A DNA stretch of 64,000 bases from Pseudomonadota bacterium. GTDB lineage: Bacteria > Pseudomonadota > Alphaproteobacteria > Micavibrionales > CSBR16-224. The notes under the pieces are model-generated. The model did not search any database. It had not been told where the DNA came from and saw only the letters and a program-made list of their open reading frames with translations. Position numbers and translations under genes: made by a program. Positions 1-9,335 of the stretch are shown here, in pieces. The stretch lies in the NCBI GenBank assembly GCA_013285465.1, contig CP053449.1:1698735-1762734 (forward strand). Direction: 5' to 3'. The first letter of the stretch is position 1, and the number at the start of each line of letters is the position of its first letter.

Positions 1-95
1 TGCCTTGGCAATTGCGCCTGCGCCCCCGCCGTGATGATTGATGGCAAAACCTATGGCCGCGTTACGCCTGAAAAACTGAAGGAGCTGCTGTCATG
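1..95 (+). CDS. fdsG: FdsG, formate dehydrogenase gamma subunit (3' end only)
   Basis: Only the last 31 codons lie in the window, in the frame beginning at base 1 and ending at TGA 93-95. The tail reads [20 protein letters not shown] and continues to a KLKELLS end. The CLGNCACAP stretch matches the second cysteine pair of the thioredoxin-like [2Fe-2S] NuoE/FdsG family. In soluble NAD-dependent formate dehydrogenases this subunit passes electrons between FdsA and the FMN subunit FdsB. The stop overlaps the fdsB start (ATGA, 4 bases), so the two are translationally coupled. Identity rests on the cysteine motif and the fdsB-fdsA neighbours; the N-terminal part is outside the window. Confidence 0.85.
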
Positions 96-1598
96 AAAAT
101 TTATATTCCGCATGACACCTCATCCCTTTCCCTTGGCGCAGAGGATGTGTTGACCGCCATTCAGGCAAAAAATCCCGCTTTTGAAATTATCCGTAACGGC
201 AGCCGCGGGCTTTACTGGCTGGAACCCCTGATCGAAGTGGAAATAAACGATACCCGCGTTGCTTACGGTCCCGTCACCGCCGCCGATATCCCTGCCCTGT
301 TTGAGGCCGGATTCCCCGAAAATGCCAGATCCCATCCTTTATATCTGGGGCCAATAGAAGAACTTGATGCCTTTAAATGCCAGAGCCGCCTGACTTTTGC
401 GCGCTGCGGGCTGATTGATGCGCTGAATATTGATGATTACAAATTTGACGCGCTGGAAAAAGCGCGCGCATTATCGCCGCAGAAAATCATTGATGCCGTC
501 AAACAATCCGGCTTGCGCGGACGCGGCGGCGCGGCCTTCCCCACAGGGATTAAATGGCAAACCGTCTTGGATACAAAGTCAGAGCAGAAATATATCGTCT
601 GCAACGCCGATGAAGGCGACAGCGGTACGTTCGCAGACCGCATGTTGATGGAAGGTGATCCCTATTGCCTGATCGAAGGCATGATGATTGCCGGACGCGC
701 CGTTGAAGCCACGCAGGGCTATATTTACCTGCGCTCCGAATATCCCAACACCCAAAAAATCCTGCAAAAGGCGATTGATAAAGCCTATGCTGCCGGGTAT
801 CTGGGGAAAGACTTCGAACTCGAAATTCGTATAGGCGCAGGTGCTTATATATGCGGCGAGGAAACGGCGCTTCTGGAATCGCTGGAAGGCAAACGCGGCA
901 TGATCCGTTACCGCCCGCCTCTGCCTGCTGTCAAAGGATTGTTCGGCAAGCCGACGGCACTAAATAATGTCATTACACTGGCAAGCATTCCCTTTATTCT
1001 GACGCAGGGTGCGGAGGCTTACAAAAATCACGGCGCAGGGAAATCAAAAGGCACATTGACCATCCAGCTTTGTGGCAATGTCAAATATCCCGGCCTGTAT
1101 GAAATTGATTTCGGCCTGTCGCTGAAAGAGCTTCTTTATGATATCGGTGGTGGCACGGCAACCGGAAAACCATTGAAAACAGTGCAATGCGGCGGGCCAC
1201 TGGGGGCTTATCTGCATGAAAGCCAGTTCGATCTGCCGATGACCTATGAGGATTTTGCCGCGCAAGGGGCGATGCTGGGCCATGGCGGCGTCGTGGTTTT
1301 TGATGACAGCGTCGATATGGCGCAACAGGCGCGCTATGCCATGGAATTCTGTTCTATTGAATCCTGCGGAAAATGTACGCCCTGCCGTATCGGCTCCACC
1401 CGCGGTGTGGAGGTCATTGATAAAATCATCGCCAATACGGAGCGCGCCAAAAATCTGGAACTTCTGGAAGATCTTTGCGAAGTGATGACCGAAAGCTCGC
1501 TCTGCGCAATGGGCGGGCTGACACCGGCACCGGTCTTAAGCGCTCTGAAATACTTCCCCGAAGCTTTTGGTCTAAAACCCGGCAAAAAGGCGGCGTAA
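93..1598 (+). CDS. fdsB: FdsB, NAD-dependent formate dehydrogenase beta subunit (NuoF-like)
   Basis: This 501-residue NuoF-type flavoprotein takes electrons from the iron-sulfur chain of FdsA onto FMN and reduces NAD+. The FMN/NADH site is visible as [13 protein letters not shown] near residues 141-153 and [12 protein letters not shown] near 171-182, followed by [14 protein letters not shown] near 250-263. The C-terminal [4Fe-4S] ligands are [10 protein letters not shown] near 423-432 and a later SLCAMG cysteine. The first 100 residues look like the degenerate thioredoxin-like region seen in FdsB proteins. It starts inside the fdsG stop and ends two bases before fdsA, so fdsGBA is one transcription unit. 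The same fold occurs in NuoF and hydrogenase HoxF, but the fdsA and fdhD neighbours point to formate dehydrogenase. Confidence 0.93.
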   Translation: MKIYIPHDTSSLSLGAEDVLTAIQAKNPAFEIIRNGSRGLYWLEPLIEVEINDTRVAYGPVTAADIPALFEAGFPENARSHPLYLGPIEELDAFKCQSRLTFARCGLIDALNIDDYKFDALEKARALSPQKIIDAVKQSGLRGRGGAAFPTGIKWQTVLDTKSEQKYIVCNADEGDSGTFADRMLMEGDPYCLIEGMMIAGRAVEATQGYIYLRSEYPNTQKILQKAIDKAYAAGYLGKDFELEIRIGAGAYICGEETALLESLEGKRGMIRYRPPLPAVKGLFGKPTALNNVITLASIPFILTQGAEAYKNHGAGKSKGTLTIQLCGNVKYPGLYEIDFGLSLKELLYDIGGGTATGKPLKTVQCGGPLGAYLHESQFDLPMTYEDFAAQGAMLGHGGVVVFDDSVDMAQQARYAMEFCSIESCGKCTPCRIGSTRGVEVIDKIIANTERAKNLELLEDLCEVMTESSLCAMGGLTPAPVLSALKYFPEAFGLKPGKKAA

Positions 1599-1600
1599 CC

Positions 1601-4432
1601 ATGGCGATATTGAAAGAAAAAGATTTCGGTACCCCTGCCCGCAAAACGGCAGCAGATATCACGCTGGAAATTGACGGGCATCATGTCACCGTGCCGGAAG
1701 GCACATCCGTCATGCGGGCAGCGGCGGAAATCGGCATCAACATTCCCAAGCTTTGCGCCACGGACTCACTGGAGGCTTTCGGCTCCTGCCGCTTATGTGT
1801 TGTCGAAATCGAAGGTCGCAAAGGCTATCCCGGATCATGCCATACGACCGTCACCGACGGCATGAAAATCAAGACCCAAAGCGAAAAACTGGCAAAACTG
1901 CGCCGCAATACGATGGAGCTTTATATCTCCGACCATCCGCTGGACTGCCTGACCTGCGCCGCCAATGGTGATTGCGAATTGCAGGATATGGCGGGCGTTG
2001 TCGGATTACGTGACCAGCGCTATGGCGATGAGGGAAAAAACCATCTGTCCGCGCAAAAGGATGAAAGCAACCCCTATTTCACTTTTGACCCAAGTAAATG
2101 TATTGTCTGTTCCCGCTGTGTCCGCGCCTGCGAAGAAATTCAGGGAACACATGCTTTGACTGTTGAAGGGCGCGGCTTTGACTCCGTTATTTCCGCCAGC
2201 CAGCATGATGATTTTCTGGCGTCCGAATGCGTTTCTTGCGGCGCTTGTGTTGATGCCTGCCCCACAGCCACGCTGATGGAAAAAACCACCATCGAACACG
2301 GTATCGGCGAACATTCCGTCATTACGACCTGCGCCTATTGCGGTGTCGGCTGCTCCCTGAAGGCCGAGATCAAGGGCGACCAGCTCGTACGCATGACACC
2401 TTATAAAGACGGCCATGCCAATGAAGGCCATGCCTGTGTTAAAGGCCGTTTTGCCTGGGGTTATGCCACGCATCCGGACCGTATCACAAGCCCGATGCTC
2501 CGTGAAAAAATTACCGATCCGTGGCGTGAAGTCAGCTGGGAAGAAGCGCTGGACTATACGGCACGTGCCTTTAAACGCATCCAAAAGGAATACGGCGTTA
2601 AAGCCATCGGCGGTATTACCTCCTCCCGCTGTACGGCGGAGGAAACTTTTCTTGTGCAAAAACTTGTCCGCGCCGGTTTCGGCAACAACAATATCGACAA
2701 CTGCGCCCGTGTTTGCCATGCGCCGACCGGTTACGGTTTGCGTGAAACGCTCGGCACCTCCGCCGGAACGCAGAATTTTGCTTCCGTTGCCGCCGCCGAT
2801 GTCGTTCTGTTGATCGGTGCCAACCCGACCGATGCCCATCCGGTCTTTGCCTCGCGCCTAAAAAAGCGTCTGCGTGAAGGCGCGCAGATTATCGTTATCG
2901 ACCCGCGCAAACTGGCACTTGTCGACTCTCCGCATATCAAGGCCGCTTTTCATCTGCCGCTGCGCCCCGGTACAAATGTCGCCATGCTGAATGCGCTGGC
3001 ACATGTGATCGTGACGGAAAATCTGGTCGATGAGGATTTTATCAAAACACGTTGTGAAGAATTTGAAATCTGGAAGGACTTCATTTCAGAGGAAAAACAT
3101 TCGCCCGAGGCAATGGAAAAAATAACCGGCGTTCCCGCCGATGACATCAGAAACGCCGCGCGCCTCTATGCCAAATCCGGAAATGCCGCCATTTACTATG
3201 GTCTCGGCATTACCGAACACTCACAAGGCTCCACCGCTGTCATCGGGCTTGCTAATCTGGCAATGGCGACAGGCAATCTGGGGCGCGAAGGTGTCGGCGT
3301 GAACCCCTTGCGCGGTCAGAATAACGTACAGGGTGCCTGTGATGTCGGCGGCTTTCCCCATCAGTTCCCCGGTTACCGCTCCGTGACGGATGAGGCAACA
3401 CGGAAGATTTTTGAAAAAGAATGGGGCGTTCCCCTTGATGATGAGCCGGGACTGCGTATCCCGAATATGATTGATGCAGCCTGCGCCGGAACATTTAAAG
3501 GGATTTACATTCAGGGTGAGGACATCGTCCAATCCGACCCGAACAGCCAACACATCGCCGCCGGACTGGAGGCGATGGACTGTGTCGTCATCCATGACAT
3601 TTTTCTGAATGAAACATCGAAATATGCACATGTCTTTCTGCCGGGTTCATCCTTCCTTGAAAAAGACGGTACCTTTATTAATGCCGAACGGCGCATAAAC
3701 CGTATCCGCAAAATCAAGGAGCCGCTCGGCGGTTTGGCAGACTGGCAGGGTACGGTCGCTTTGTCCAAAGCCATGGGCTATGACATGGATTATAATCACC
3801 CTTCGGAAGTCATGGATGAAATTGCCCGCACGACGCCTGCTTTTTCCGGCGTCAGCTATGAAAAGCTGGACAGGCTCGGCAGCGTGCAATGGCCGTGCAA
3901 TGAAGAAAATCCGAACGGCACACCCGTGATGCATATCGACAAAATCGTCCGCAATCCGGGGCGCTTTGTCACGACGGAATTTGTACCGACCGAAGAAAAA
4001 ACCAGCAAAAAATTCCCGTTGATCCTGACGACAGGCCGCATCCTGACACAATACAATGTCGGTACCCAGACACGCCGTACCGCCAATAATGTCTGGTGCA
4101 GTGAGGATTTACTGGAAATCCATGAGCATGATGCCGAACAGCGCGGTATTTCCGATGGTGATCTGGTGGCCATTCAAAGCCGCAGCGGCACGGTCAGCCT
4201 GCGCGCAAAAATCTCGCAGCGTGTCCAGCCCGGCGTTGTTTATACCAGCTTCCATTTCGCCGAAAGTGGCACCAATGTCGTCACCACCAAACAATCCGAC
4301 TGGGCGACCGAATGCCCGGAATATAAAGTTGTCGCCGTTGAAATCCGCCTAACCAATGAACTGTCCGACTGGCAGAAAAAAGTGCACCAATCCCACCGGG
4401 ATGAGCCGCGTCTGGCAGCCGATGCGGAATAG
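1601..4432 (+). CDS. fdsA: FdsA, formate dehydrogenase catalytic alpha subunit
   Basis: The protein has 943 residues from the ATG two bases after the fdsB stop; an in-frame extension inside fdsB is ignored. It oxidises formate to CO2 at a bis-MGD molybdenum (or tungsten) centre. In order it shows a plant-type [2Fe-2S] domain (CATDSLEAFGSCRLC near 52-66), a His-Cys cluster motif HPLDCLTCAANGDCELQ near 112-128, and two [4Fe-4S] motifs (CIVCSRCVRAC near 167, CVSCGACVDACP near 210). The catalytic domain then opens with CAYCGVGC near 244. The motif RVCHAPT near residue 372 carries the likely Mo-ligand cysteine; in FdhF of E. coli this position is selenocysteine. The modular N-terminus is that of cytosolic NAD-linked FdsA enzymes. 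The maturation gene fdhD follows after 3 bases. Confidence 0.93.
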   Translation: MAILKEKDFGTPARKTAADITLEIDGHHVTVPEGTSVMRAAAEIGINIPKLCATDSLEAFGSCRLCVVEIEGRKGYPGSCHTTVTDGMKIKTQSEKLAKLRRNTMELYISDHPLDCLTCAANGDCELQDMAGVVGLRDQRYGDEGKNHLSAQKDESNPYFTFDPSKCIVCSRCVRACEEIQGTHALTVEGRGFDSVISASQHDDFLASECVSCGACVDACPTATLMEKTTIEHGIGEHSVITTCAYCGVGCSLKAEIKGDQLVRMTPYKDGHANEGHACVKGRFAWGYATHPDRITSPMLREKITDPWREVSWEEALDYTARAFKRIQKEYGVKAIGGITSSRCTAEETFLVQKLVRAGFGNNNIDNCARVCHAPTGYGLRETLGTSAGTQNFASVAAADVVLLIGANPTDAHPVFASRLKKRLREGAQIIVIDPRKLALVDSPHIKAAFHLPLRPGTNVAMLNALAHVIVTENLVDEDFIKTRCEEFEIWKDFISEEKHSPEAMEKITGVPADDIRNAARLYAKSGNAAIYYGLGITEHSQGSTAVIGLANLAMATGNLGREGVGVNPLRGQNNVQGACDVGGFPHQFPGYRSVTDEATRKIFEKEWGVPLDDEPGLRIPNMIDAACAGTFKGIYIQGEDIVQSDPNSQHIAAGLEAMDCVVIHDIFLNETSKYAHVFLPGSSFLEKDGTFINAERRINRIRKIKEPLGGLADWQGTVALSKAMGYDMDYNHPSEVMDEIARTTPAFSGVSYEKLDRLGSVQWPCNEENPNGTPVMHIDKIVRNPGRFVTTEFVPTEEKTSKKFPLILTTGRILTQYNVGTQTRRTANNVWCSEDLLEIHEHDAEQRGISDGDLVAIQSRSGTVSLRAKISQRVQPGVVYTSFHFAESGTNVVTTKQSDWATECPEYKVVAVEIRLTNELSDWQKKVHQSHRDEPRLAADAE

Positions 4433-4435
4433 ATT

Positions 4436-5251
4436 ATGATCCATCCGCGCACAGGACATGTCACGGTCAAAGCCAGCAGCCGGGAAGCACAGCTTGAACA
4501 GGAGATCGAAAAAGCCATCGCCTCCGAAGTGCCGGTTGCCTTTATCTATAATGATGTTTCCCATGCAGTCATGATGTGCACGCCGCAAGATCTGGAAGAT
4601 TTTGCGCGGGGTTTCAGCCTCAGCGAAGGCATCATCAACAAAGCCGAAGATATCGAATCTATTGATATACGGGAAGCAGAAAACGGGCTGCTGCTGACCA
4701 TGAAAATCCCGGAGGAAAACTTTATGGGTGTCTTGCGCCGCAAGCGTAATTTAACCGGATCAACATCCTGCAGCCTTTGCGGTATTGAAAATCTGGAAGA
4801 AGCCCTCTGCATGCCGCCTGCCATTGAGAGTACAGTGAATATTTCCGCGGATGCCATCTACAAAGCTTATGATGACTTAATGCAGCACCAGCCGGAAAAA
4901 AAGATCACCGGCGCGGTTCACGCTGCCGCCTTCGTTGATGTGGACGGAAATATCATGCTGGTGCGCGAAGATGTCGGGCGTCATAACGCACTTGATAAAC
5001 TGATCGGCGCCTCTCTTGCCGCAGGCATATCTCCGCAAAACGGCTTTGTCCTGCTGACCAGCCGCTGCAGTTCTGAAATGGTTCAAAAGGCCGTTTTCTT
5101 TGGTGCGCCGATATTGGCAGCCATCTCCGCACCGACAAGTCTGGCTGTCACACTCGCCGATGCCGCTAATCTGACACTGGTTGCACTGCTGCGGGAAAAG
5201 AGATTTATAACATTCACCCATACCGACAGGATCACCGATCCCCGCCTCTAA
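4436..5251 (+). CDS. fdhD: FdhD, formate dehydrogenase sulfurtransferase
   Basis: The 271-residue FdhD family protein is known to transfer sulfur from a cysteine desulfurase to the molybdenum cofactor, which is essential for formate dehydrogenase activity. The conserved CxxC loop is visible as CSLCG at about residues 112-116. Other family blocks are VHAAAFVD and VREDVGRHNALDKLIGA in the middle and SRCSSEMVQKA later. It begins three bases after the fdsA stop and is therefore in the fds operon. No fdsD-like small subunit gene is seen between fdsA and fdhD or directly downstream. The family assignment is secure; the dedicated client is inferred from position. Confidence 0.93.
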   Translation: MIHPRTGHVTVKASSREAQLEQEIEKAIASEVPVAFIYNDVSHAVMMCTPQDLEDFARGFSLSEGIINKAEDIESIDIREAENGLLLTMKIPEENFMGVLRRKRNLTGSTSCSLCGIENLEEALCMPPAIESTVNISADAIYKAYDDLMQHQPEKKITGAVHAAAFVDVDGNIMLVREDVGRHNALDKLIGASLAAGISPQNGFVLLTSRCSSEMVQKAVFFGAPILAAISAPTSLAVTLADAANLTLVALLREKRFITFTHTDRITDPRL

Positions 5252-5318
5252 ACGCGGCAATGTTATTTTTATGTTAACAAATAGGCGGTAATATATAAAG
5301 AAATGAAAAAGGAAAAGC

Positions 5319-5960
5319 ATGACTGGCGAGACAGTACAAAAAAGCAATTTCCAGATTTTTTCTGCCCATGTTGAAAAAGCGGGGCTGCGCGGTTTTGAAG
5401 ATATTGTCAGCGCCCATATCAATACATGGGGCAATACGGTACAAGGGCTGTGCAATTTTCATCACAGCACGATTGACGCAATGGAGGGCAGCTCCCTTGC
5501 CTATTTACAACAGGATTTCCTGGACCGCCTGAATGACCTGCGCACCGGTACGGAAGAGCACCGCAGCCGTTTTCAAACTGTTCTGAATAACCCGCCGTCA
5601 CAAACAACAAAATGTTGCGACATCAATGTCCACAGCCCGAAACAGCTAAAAACAGATGCGCTGTTTGCGCTTGTTAACCATTTACCCGCGCAGGACAAAC
5701 AACAGGGCTTGAAAATTTTAAGCCATGCCGGATACGCCGTATATCAGATGATGCATGATGCGGCTTTTCTTGAGGAAGACCTGCTCAAGACCATCACACC
5801 GGAGCGCGATGCCTTAACCCTCGCCCGCGGTAAAGATGTGATCCCGCCGCTGACACAGAATGTCAAATATCATAAGGACGTTGCAGCAGATTGGTCCGCC
5901 CTGCAAAAACGTGCAACAACTTCTTTACAGCCCCGCTCACCCTCAACAACAGCACCCTAA
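5319..5960 (+). CDS. Hypothetical protein, 213 aa
   Basis: I do not recognise this family. The start ATG at 5319 has a good ribosome site (AAGGA about 6 bases upstream), and it lies 67 bases past fdhD in the same direction. It could be a late operon member or have its own promoter in the AT-rich gap. The product is soluble, mostly helical by composition, without signal peptide or membrane segment. A CC pair occurs near residue 98, and the C-terminus is low-complexity (Ser, Thr, Pro). Its last 4 bases overlap the convergent end of cmk. It is not an FdsD homologue by length or sequence. Coding is supported by the start site and full-length open frame only. Confidence 0.55.
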   Translation: MTGETVQKSNFQIFSAHVEKAGLRGFEDIVSAHINTWGNTVQGLCNFHHSTIDAMEGSSLAYLQQDFLDRLNDLRTGTEEHRSRFQTVLNNPPSQTTKCCDINVHSPKQLKTDALFALVNHLPAQDKQQGLKILSHAGYAVYQMMHDAAFLEEDLLKTITPERDALTLARGKDVIPPLTQNVKYHKDVAADWSALQKRATTSLQPRSPSTTAP

Positions 5961-6676
5961 CGTCCGAAACGGAATTTTCCGGTACCGTTTTTGAAACGCG
6001 GCGGCGCGAGCTTGGCTTTTACGGCGGCAAGGCCTTTTTCCAGCGTCTCGGCAGGCGAGTCTTCGGTCGTGTCAAGAATATGCGCATCATCGGCAGGGCG
6101 CAGCGGCGAGAATTGACGGTTCATATCACGCGCATCACGCAAGGTAATATCTTTCAGCACCATCTCGCGCGTCAGACCGGGATTGTCATCCTTCTGCTGC
6201 TGATAGCGGCGCTTCGCGCGTTCTTCCGGCGTCGCAGTGACGTAAAATTTGACATCAGCATGCGGGAACACGGATGTTCCGACATCGCGTCCGTCCAGCA
6301 CCGCGCCGGCGGCTTTGTTTGGCGGGTTTTTGACAAAGTCTTCCTGATAACTGCGAACGGCGGCCTGCGCTTCCTGCATCGCGCCAATATGCGGTGTCGC
6401 CTCCTCGACCCGCGGCGTACGCAGATCAGGATTTTTCAACACCGTATCCGGCAGAGGATATTTGATTGTCTCCAGAACCGGCCTGACATCTTCGATATTC
6501 GTCGGATCACCACCGCGCTCCAGCACTTCATGCGCAATGGCGCGGTATATCGCGCCGGTATCGAGATACGCATAGTCGAGGCGCTTTGCCAGTGCCTTGG
6601 CAAACGTACCTTTACCGCTCGCAGCAGGGCCGTCAACGGCAATAATGGTTTTTCGTGGCTGTTCAGACATGAACAT
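5957..6676 (-). CDS. cmk: Cytidylate kinase
   Basis: This enzyme phosphorylates CMP and dCMP to the diphosphates using ATP, in pyrimidine salvage and RNA-turnover recycling. The N-terminal P-loop reads DGPAASGKGTFAKALAKRL, followed by YLDTGAIYRAIA, the CMP-binding start typical of the family. LDGRDVGTSVFPHADVKFYV and RDARDMNRQFSPL are the other conserved blocks. At 239 residues it is slightly longer than the usual 225-230. Two in-frame ATGs (6676 and 6670) precede the conserved region and neither has a clear Shine-Dalgarno. In many alphaproteobacteria cmk sits near rpsA, but not here. It overlaps the convergent upstream gene by 4 bases. Confidence 0.93.
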   Translation of the reverse strand: MFMSEQPRKTIIAVDGPAASGKGTFAKALAKRLDYAYLDTGAIYRAIAHEVLERGGDPTNIEDVRPVLETIKYPLPDTVLKNPDLRTPRVEEATPHIGAMQEAQAAVRSYQEDFVKNPPNKAAGAVLDGRDVGTSVFPHADVKFYVTATPEERAKRRYQQQKDDNPGLTREMVLKDITLRDARDMNRQFSPLRPADDAHILDTTEDSPAETLEKGLAAVKAKLAPPRFKNGTGKFRFGR

Positions 6677-6754
6677 TATTCTATATGAAAATGCCCGCTG
6701 CCGCCATAGGAAATATCAAGCGGCGCTATCATTACAAAGCGGCAACACAGATAT

Positions 6755-7519
6755 TTACTCCTGCAAGCCCTGCGGCTTCTCAGGAACTTTTATGTTTGAA
6801 TCTCTCGCGACCTCATGAAATTTATCCGTTGCGCTCGATAATGTTTCTTTAATGTTATGCACTTGTTCTGCCCAAAAATATTCATCAACACTGCTGGTTC
6901 TATTAAGCGTACGCTCTGCATCTTCCAGCAAATCTTTACACTCCTGGAACAGTTCCCAGTAATCTCCGCTTTTTTGCAACCGAATTTCCGACATGATCAT
7001 TTGAATATAAAAATCGATATGTTGCCTCAGCTCAGCCAACTCTTTAATACGGCGCTCTAAAAGTTCTTCCGCCAATATCTGGTCTCTTTCGATCTCTGTG
7101 TTCAGCTCAACGGCTTTTTCCTCCGCCTTCTCTAAAAGCTCAAGCTGCTGTGCTGTAATATCTTCAAGCTCCACAACTTTCTCATCTGTTCTAAGCTCTT
7201 CTTTTTCGATTGTTTTTATTTCCTCCTCAGTCGCCTCGGGGTTCGGAGCGACGTCATGTAAAGCATCTTTAACAATTTCGCTACGTCTGACATCTTCATC
7301 CATAACATTTTCGACTATGCGCCGTGTTTGCTTCAGAACGGCATTATGGTCCCGCGGTTTACGAATGGATGTTTTAAATGGCATGCCCTGACGGAAAGAG
7401 ACCTCTGTCAGAAAAATGTCAACAGCCTCATCCGGAGAAATCCCCAGCTTTTCAAAAACCTCAAAAGCTTTTTCTTTTGTTTCCGCGTGAATAGAAAATG
7501 CGGCTTTTTCATGTGTCAT
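6755..7519 (-). CDS. RelB/DinJ-like N-terminal domain fused to a coiled-coil tail
   Basis: The 254-residue product starts with about 45 residues resembling RelB/DinJ antitoxins: a short strand, then KAFEVFEKLGISPDEAVDIF and FRQGMPF, which fits the ribbon-helix-helix dimer and hinge of that family. The remaining two thirds are strongly charged and heptad-like (many Glu, Lys and Leu, around residues 90-230), predicting a long coiled coil. A normal DinJ is about 90 residues and sits next to a YafQ/RelE toxin. No toxin-like gene is adjacent on either side here. The start is supported by AGGAG nine bases upstream of the ATG. It may be a DNA-binding or scaffolding protein that borrowed the antitoxin fold; its function is unknown. 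Confidence 0.6.
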   Translation of the reverse strand: MTHEKAAFSIHAETKEKAFEVFEKLGISPDEAVDIFLTEVSFRQGMPFKTSIRKPRDHNAVLKQTRRIVENVMDEDVRRSEIVKDALHDVAPNPEATEEEIKTIEKEELRTDEKVVELEDITAQQLELLEKAEEKAVELNTEIERDQILAEELLERRIKELAELRQHIDFYIQMIMSEIRLQKSGDYWELFQECKDLLEDAERTLNRTSSVDEYFWAEQVHNIKETLSSATDKFHEVARDSNIKVPEKPQGLQE

Positions 7520-7913
7520 GTTTAAATTCTCCTGTATTTTATTCTAAATAATATATTTTCTACGCCCTATGTGATGATTACAGTTTTTTTCTTTTCCCTT
7601 TCTTCCGTTGCCTCTTCGGCGCTGATATTTGTCCGGTCCGGATGATATAAACCATCACCTGCGATAAGATTCTTATCGGAGCAACTCAAAATAATGTCAT
7701 GGGAAAACTATCGACGGGCTTGCCGCCGATCTTGAGCGAAATTATGTACACGTACAGTGCCTGTTATAATAAACATTTCAAATCCTGTTTTTCGTATGCA
7801 TATAGTTCCATTATAACACATGCCATAATAATGCGCAAAAAGCAGGTATTTTGAGCCCTGCTCTAGAGTGCAGGGCCTTATGCCGTGGATTTTCAGTGTG
7901 TCACCGGATTGCA
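7520..7913. other. Intergenic region between lpd and the RelB-like gene
   Basis: This 394-base gap holds no convincing gene. A short hairpin (GCCCTGC at 7855-7861 pairing with GCAGGGC at 7870-7876) lies 38-60 bases past the lpd stop. It could mark the 3' end of the leftward dehydrogenase operon, but no T-run follows it on either strand. The rest is AT-rich and probably holds the promoter of the leftward RelB-like gene. A 68-residue open frame on the minus strand (7708-7914) has no features of a real gene. Confidence 0.5.
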
Positions 7914-9326
7914 TTAAATATGAATGGCATGACCCAGTGTTTGCAACACGGCCTCATGGAAAGATTCACTCATCGTCGGATGGACATGGATTGTACCTTC
8001 GATATCTTCCAGAACCGTGTTCATTTCCAGCGCGAGTGCAAATTCTCCCGACATTTCCGAGATATGCGGCCCGACACCGTGAATACCGATAATCACATGA
8101 TCGTCTTTGCGTGCAGTCACGCGAATAAAACCGCCTGATTTGTCGGCCTCAGTCGAAAGAGCGCGTCCGTTTGCGGCAAGCGGGAATTTTCCGGTGATGA
8201 CCTCAATGCCTTTTTCTTTCGCCTCTGCAGGGGATAGGCCAACACCGATGATCTCGGGTTCGGTAAAGCAAACCGCAGCAATGGCACGCGGTACAAAACG
8301 GCGTTTTTTGCCCGCGATAATTTCAGCGACCATTTCCCCCTGTGCAGAGGCGCGATGCGCCAGCATCGGCTCGCCCGTGACATCGCCAATGGCCCAGACA
8401 TTTTTCATCGAAGTGCGGCATTGTTCATCCACTTTGATAAAGGCGCCGTCCATATCGACCGCCATATTTTCCAGCCCCCAGCCCTCGGTATTCGGTTTGC
8501 GGCCGACCGTCACCAGTACTTTATCCGCAGGTAATTTTTGTTTTTTGCCGTCCGCATCAGTATATTCGACCGCCTGTTTTTTGCCGTCGCCTTTCAATCC
8601 GGCGGCTTTGCAATTCAGATGGACCGCAACATCATGTGCGCGCAACCATGCCGCGACAGGGCGGGTCAGCTCCTCATCATAGGAGGACAAGATACGATCC
8701 ATAGCCTCAACAAAAGCGACATTAACCCCCATTTTGCGATAAGCGATGCCGATTTCCATACCGATATAACCGCCGCCGATGACGACAAGATTTTCCGGTA
8801 GCTTTGTGAGTGACAGTGCCTCGGTTGATGAAAGCACATCACCGCCAAATGGCATAAAGGGCAGTTCAACCGGTGTGGAGCCATTAGCCAATATCACATG
8901 TTCGGCCGTGATGGTGACAGCGCCCTCCTTGGTTTCAACAGTGCAGGTTTTGCCGTTCTGGAAATGTGCCCAGCCCATGATCCGGCGCACTTTCGCTTTT
9001 TTCAGCAGAGCTTCAACACCTGTATTGAGTTGGTCTACAATACCCTCTTTCCATGCGACGGTTTTGGCAAGGTCAAGTTTTGGCGCGGATTTGACGCTGA
9101 TCCCCAGATGAGCCTCGCCGGTATGACGCCCTATTTCCTCAAAACGCGTTGCTGCATGGATGAGCGCCTTGGACGGAATACAGCCGCGGATCAGGCAAGT
9201 GCCGCCGCAACGGTCTCCCTCGACAATCACCGTATCCAGACCAAGCTGTCCTGCACGAATGGCGGCAACATAACCGCCGGGTCCCGCACCAATGACAAGA
9301 ACGCTGCATTTGATGTTTTCTGACAT
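7914..9326 (-). CDS. lpd: Dihydrolipoyl dehydrogenase (E3)
   Basis: This FAD flavoprotein reoxidises the dihydrolipoyl groups of the E2 protein and reduces NAD+. The FAD-binding GAGPGG is at residues 13-18. The redox-active disulfide motif GGTCLIRGCIPSK places the cysteines at 44 and 49. A second NAD-binding Rossmann stretch reads VVIGGGYIGMEIG, and the C-terminal HPTMSE carries the catalytic His-Glu pair. The 470-residue length is normal. It is the last gene of the leftward unit E1-alpha, E1-beta, E2, E3 and starts nine bases after the E2 stop. It is therefore most likely the dedicated E3 of the branched-chain complex, though E3 enzymes often serve several complexes. Confidence 0.95.
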   Translation of the reverse strand: MSENIKCSVLVIGAGPGGYVAAIRAGQLGLDTVIVEGDRCGGTCLIRGCIPSKALIHAATRFEEIGRHTGEAHLGISVKSAPKLDLAKTVAWKEGIVDQLNTGVEALLKKAKVRRIMGWAHFQNGKTCTVETKEGAVTITAEHVILANGSTPVELPFMPFGGDVLSSTEALSLTKLPENLVVIGGGYIGMEIGIAYRKMGVNVAFVEAMDRILSSYDEELTRPVAAWLRAHDVAVHLNCKAAGLKGDGKKQAVEYTDADGKKQKLPADKVLVTVGRKPNTEGWGLENMAVDMDGAFIKVDEQCRTSMKNVWAIGDVTGEPMLAHRASAQGEMVAEIIAGKKRRFVPRAIAAVCFTEPEIIGVGLSPAEAKEKGIEVITGKFPLAANGRALSTEADKSGGFIRVTARKDDHVIIGIHGVGPHISEMSGEFALALEMNTVLEDIEGTIHVHPTMSESFHEAVLQTLGHAIHI

Positions 9327-9335
9327 TATTTTTCC

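Noticed and set aside
2006-2839. 277-residue open frame on the minus strand inside fdsA
   Set aside because: Antisense shadow of the molybdenum enzyme; codon composition and Gly/Ala-rich product give no sign of a gene.
5891-6688. 265-residue open frame on the plus strand opposite cmk
   Set aside because: It is the antisense of cytidylate kinase and is rich in Arg/Phe/Ile; the minus-strand protein has all family motifs.
7708-7914. 68-residue minus-strand frame in the lpd / RelB-like gap
   Set aside because: Spans the hairpin downstream of lpd, lacks a ribosome site and has unlikely composition.
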